Shown one piece after another: positions 61,248 to 64,000 of a DNA stretch of 64,000 nucleotides. Positions within the stretch are counted from its first letter, which is position 1, and the number at the start of each line of letters is the position of its first letter. This DNA comes from an uncultured Paenibacillaceae bacterium (GTDB taxonomy: Bacteria; Bacillota; Bacilli; Aneurinibacillales; Aneurinibacillaceae), in contig CAMLDI010000002.1 in NCBI GenBank assembly GCA_946478845.1, positions 164,492-228,491 of the forward strand, in the 5' to 3' direction. The translations under genes and the position numbers were made by a program. The notes below the pieces were generated by a model, which worked only from the letters and a program-made list of their open reading frames with translations, did no database searches and was not told the origin of the DNA.

Positions 61248-62535
61248 GAAATTTGATGCTATTGTAGTTGGAGCAGGTCCTGCGGGTACTTCCGCCGCTT
61301 ATGTTATGGCAAAAGCGGGTTTAAATGTAATTTTAATAGAACGTGGTGAATATCCTGGCTCTAAAAACGTAATGGGTGGTGTATTGTACAGCCACCAAAT
61401 GCGGGAGATTATTCCTGAATTTTATAAAGAAGCTCCACTGGAACGACCCATTGTAGAACAACGGATGTGGGCTTTAAGTGAAAGTTCTGTGGTTACTGGC
61501 GGTTATAAAGGGATGGAATGGGCACAGGAACCTTATAACAATTTTACCGTTCTTCGTGCGAAATTTGACCAATGGTATGCCAATAAAGCTGTTGAAGCAG
61601 GGGCTTTATTAATCAATGAAACTGTCGTTAAAGAATGTATTGTTGAAAATGGAAAAGTAGTAGGGGTTCGTACTGACCGACCTGATGGGGATGTTTATGC
61701 AGATGTGGTAGTCCTTGCCGATGGGGTAAACTCTCTTCTTGCAAAATCCCTTGGATTCCATAAAGAATATAAACCAGACCAAGTGGCTCTTGCTGTAATG
61801 GAAGTAATTAACCTTCCAGCAGAAAAAATTGAAGACCGCTTTAACCTTGAACCAAATCAAGGGGCAACTATCGAAATCTTTGGTGATTCTACCAAAGGTA
61901 TTCTTGGTACTGGTTTTATCTATACCAATAAAGAAAGCATCAACATTGGGGTAGGTACCTTGCTTTCCGGGATGATTAAAAACAAACTTCGTCCTTATGA
62001 TTTATTAGATTACTTGAAAAATCATCCAATGGTCCGTCCTTTAATTAAAGGCGGGGAACCTGCAGAGTATGCGGCCCACTTGATTCCTGAAGGCGGGTAT
62101 CATGCAATGCCTAAATTAGTAGGCAATGGTGTTGTGGTATGTGGTGATGCCGGTCAAATGGTTAACGGGATTAACCGTGAGGGAAGCAATATGGCGATGA
62201 CTTCTGGTAAAATTGCTGCAGAAACCATTATTCTTGCTAAACAAGCGAATGACTTCTCTGAAAATATGTTGGATACCTATCGTTCCCGTTTAATGGAAAG
62301 TTTTGTTGGGAAAGACCTTAAGAAATATAAAGAAGCTACCCATACTCTGGATAAATATCCAGTTTACTTGAATGAATATATTCCTGCTGTCAATAAAGCA
62401 GCAAGTGAATACTTTACAGTAGATGGCATTTCTAAAGCAGATAAACAGAAGAAAATGATGAAGGCCTTTACAGAAGGTAAAGGTATGCTGGGTGCAATCC
62501 AGGATATTTACAGAGTCTGGAAGGTGATGAAATAA
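61240..62535 (+). CDS. fixC: FixC/EtfC flavoprotein (quinone oxidoreductase subunit)
   Basis: 431 residues, ETF:quinone oxidoreductase-like. FAD motif AIVVGAGPAGTSAAYVMA at the N-terminus, GDAGQMVNGINREGSN later, and a C-terminal part predicted to contact the membrane (LDKYPVYLNEYIPAVNKA). FixC passes electrons from the Etf to menaquinone. Start ATG 61240 overlaps the etfA stop by 8 bases, and fixX begins on the fixC stop, so the module is tightly coupled. Confidence 0.92.
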   Translation: MSEKFDAIVVGAGPAGTSAAYVMAKAGLNVILIERGEYPGSKNVMGGVLYSHQMREIIPEFYKEAPLERPIVEQRMWALSESSVVTGGYKGMEWAQEPYNNFTVLRAKFDQWYANKAVEAGALLINETVVKECIVENGKVVGVRTDRPDGDVYADVVVLADGVNSLLAKSLGFHKEYKPDQVALAVMEVINLPAEKIEDRFNLEPNQGATIEIFGDSTKGILGTGFIYTNKESINIGVGTLLSGMIKNKLRPYDLLDYLKNHPMVRPLIKGGEPAEYAAHLIPEGGYHAMPKLVGNGVVVCGDAGQMVNGINREGSNMAMTSGKIAAETIILAKQANDFSENMLDTYRSRLMESFVGKDLKKYKEATHTLDKYPVYLNEYIPAVNKAASEYFTVDGISKADKQKKMMKAFTEGKGMLGAIQDIYRVWKVMK

Positions 62536-62834
62536 TGAGTATAACAATACCAAAAACAAATACATTGGAAGAGAAACAGTATTTATTGCGTTTCCGTGCT
62601 GATTCTCAGTCCCATCTTCATGTATTGGACAATGATATTTGTGCTACAAAATGCCCAGATAAACTTTGTACCTTATTCTGTCCAGGTGAAGTGTACAAAT
62701 GGGAAGGCACTCGGATGTCAGTAGGCCATGAAGGTTGCCACGAATGTGGAAGTTGCCGCATTGGTTGCCCATATGAGAACATTAAATGGGAATATCCTAA
62801 AGGCGGCCATGGCATCGTATTTCGTTTGGCTTAA
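62535..62834 (+). CDS. fixX: FixX ferredoxin-like protein
   Basis: 99 residues. Cys pattern CATKCPDKLCTLFC and, at the end, CHECGSCRIGCPYENIKWEYP. Ferredoxin-like partner of FixC. Start ATG 62535 shares one base with the fixC stop. It is the last gene of the operon; a terminator follows. Confidence 0.92.
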   Translation: MSITIPKTNTLEEKQYLLRFRADSQSHLHVLDNDICATKCPDKLCTLFCPGEVYKWEGTRMSVGHEGCHECGSCRIGCPYENIKWEYPKGGHGIVFRLA

Positions 62835-62855
62835 GGAAATATAAAGAATATATGT

Positions 62856-62886
62856 AAAGCACCCTGATTTTTCAGGGTGCTTTTTG
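62856..62886 (+). terminator. Terminator of the etf/fix operon
   Basis: Stem AAAGCACCCTGA with TCAGGGTGCTTT, loop TTTT, then TT run. Confidence 0.88.
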
Positions 62887-62956
62887 TTATAATCCTTTGT
62901 TTTAAAACATATATAAAATATGAAAACAACTAGTCCAATTGAAGGAGAAAAAAGAA

Positions 62957-63958
62957 GTGTATTTAAAAAACATTCGTGGGGTTTTCTTGTTATGGTTTAT
63001 AGCTCCCTTTGTTTTAGTTATTGGGGGAGAGGGGATTGTTAGAAAATCCCTGGTTGGGGTTTTTCAGTGGATTGCCGAAAATCCTAGTGCCTTTATATTT
63101 AATTATTTAATAGCAGGGTTATTTTTATTTTTTATAACATCATTAATTAATAATATTTTTATTAGTTTTGGAAGTTATTTTTTTATCGGGTTTCTTCTAG
63201 TTTTATTAAATTCCTATAAAATTAAATTCTTAAAGGAGCCTATTTTCCCCTGGGATTTTTTATTGTTTAATCAAGTAATTAATTTATTACCTAATATCTA
63301 TAAAGAAGTAAATATTGCTCTTTTATTTTTCCTTCTTGCTTTTTTCGCATTTATTATAATTTGTACAAAAAATTTTTCATCCATTAAATTTGAAAGAAAG
63401 CAACGATTGATTTCTAGCAGTCTTTCAATTCTTTTATTGTTATCCATCGCATTCTATAACTCAACACCAGTAAAGTATTTAATAAAAAATTTAAAAATCA
63501 AAAATATTGTGTGGGCTCAAAATGAAAATTATAAAAAGAATGGTTTTTTATTTAGTTTTTTTATGAATTTTGATGCGGAAACTGCTTTACAACCCAGTGA
63601 AATCAATGAGGATGAAATGAACACAATCGTAAGTGATCTTAAAAAATACACAACAGCAAAACCATCTAAAACCCCTGTTTCTACAGCAAAACCAAATGTA
63701 GTATTTGTGATGAATGAATCATTTTCTGATCCCACACTATTAAAAAATGTATCCTTTAGTTCAGATCCATTGCCTAATTTCCATTCTTTATTAGCGAAAC
63801 AAAAAGCCGGGTGGTTATTAAGCCCTGTTTATGGAGGAGGAACAGCAAACGTTGAATTCGAGGCCTTAACAGGTTTTAATACGTCTTTTCTTCCCGAAGG
63901 TTCAATTCCTTATGAGCAATATATCAAAAAACCTATCCCCTCCTTACGAGGGCACTGA
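62957..63958 (+). pseudogene. Truncated LTA-synthase/sulfatase-family membrane protein
   Basis: 334 residues from GTG 62957 (AAGGAG 9 bases upstream). About five membrane helices are followed by the start of the sulfatase-type domain: NVVFVMNESFSDP (metal Glu) and YGGGTANVEFEALTGF, which contains the catalytic Thr. LTA synthases continue for about 250 more residues with the remaining metal ligands (Asp, His); here the frame stops with GH and a TGA at 63956. The tail is replaced by unrelated sequence, so the gene looks broken, by insertion or frameshift. The window ends 42 bases later, so the remainder cannot be seen. Confidence 0.7.
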
Positions 63959-64000
63959 AAAACGTAAGTTTTTCTAAAGGAATTAAATAATTTCATCAAA

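Noticed and set aside
1..64000. CRISPR arrays, tRNA or rRNA genes, prophage
   Set aside because: No regularly spaced repeats, no cloverleaf or rRNA sequence, and no phage structural genes were seen.

Overview
The window comes from a low-GC, endospore-forming member of the Bacillales. Spore genes are present (cotJABC, a YhcN/YlaJ-type lipoprotein). The block ytxJ-aroA-ccpA-(mtnN)-acuCBA/acsA-tyrS-rpsD-refZ-ezrA, plus a SpoIIIE-like soluble translocase (sftA), matches the gene neighbourhood known from Bacillus subtilis. Base composition, AGGAGG-type ribosome sites and frequent TTG/GTG starts agree. Genus and species cannot be fixed from the sequence alone. I saw no tRNA, rRNA, CRISPR array, prophage or complete insertion sequence.

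Layout. 1-3 kb: the end of an RsgI-like anti-sigma factor, a small secreted protein and sftA. 3-7.5 kb: a catabolic patch with an amidohydrolase behind an attenuator-like leader, the degraded tail of an ABC-transporter binding protein, a hotdog thioesterase and an M20 amidase. 7.5-14.7 kb: a small AbrB-like protein plus ComFA, a ThiF/MoeB-type enzyme, a DacF-type carboxypeptidase and an IMP dehydrogenase of the Tritrichomonas type. 14.8-28.3 kb: CtsR-controlled clpE, a deaminase-type amidohydrolase, recU, a MetX-like hydrolase, cotJABC, a DUF4127 protein, prfC, a minimal HtrA-like protease and an isocitrate/isopropylmalate-family dehydrogenase. 28.5-48.8 kb: the conserved Bacillus block (bacillithiol redox, aromatic amino acids, carbon catabolite control, acetate activation and its acetylation switch, a class A PBP, tyrS, rpsD, trpB, a diguanylate cyclase, refZ, ezrA). 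48.9-54.3 kb: acetate uptake (actP, DUF485), a cNMP/CBS/nucleotidyltransferase protein and a flavoprotein. 54.7-62.9 kb: an operon of SDR, iron-type ADH, accD and accA, then etfB-etfA-fixC-fixX with a ferredoxin fused to EtfA. 63-64 kb: an LTA-synthase-family gene cut short near the window edge.

How the parts work together. Acetate metabolism is the strongest theme. acsA activates acetate, acuA/acuC set its acetylation state, actP/DUF485 import acetate, and ccpA lies close by. Cre-like sites can be read at acsA and upstream of the actP operon. The second theme is electron transfer: the Etf/Fix module has the features of an electron-bifurcating complex linking NADH, ferredoxin and quinone. The most interesting loci are this Etf/Fix module, the protist-type IMPDH, the attenuator leader of the amidohydrolase, and several small unrecognised genes.
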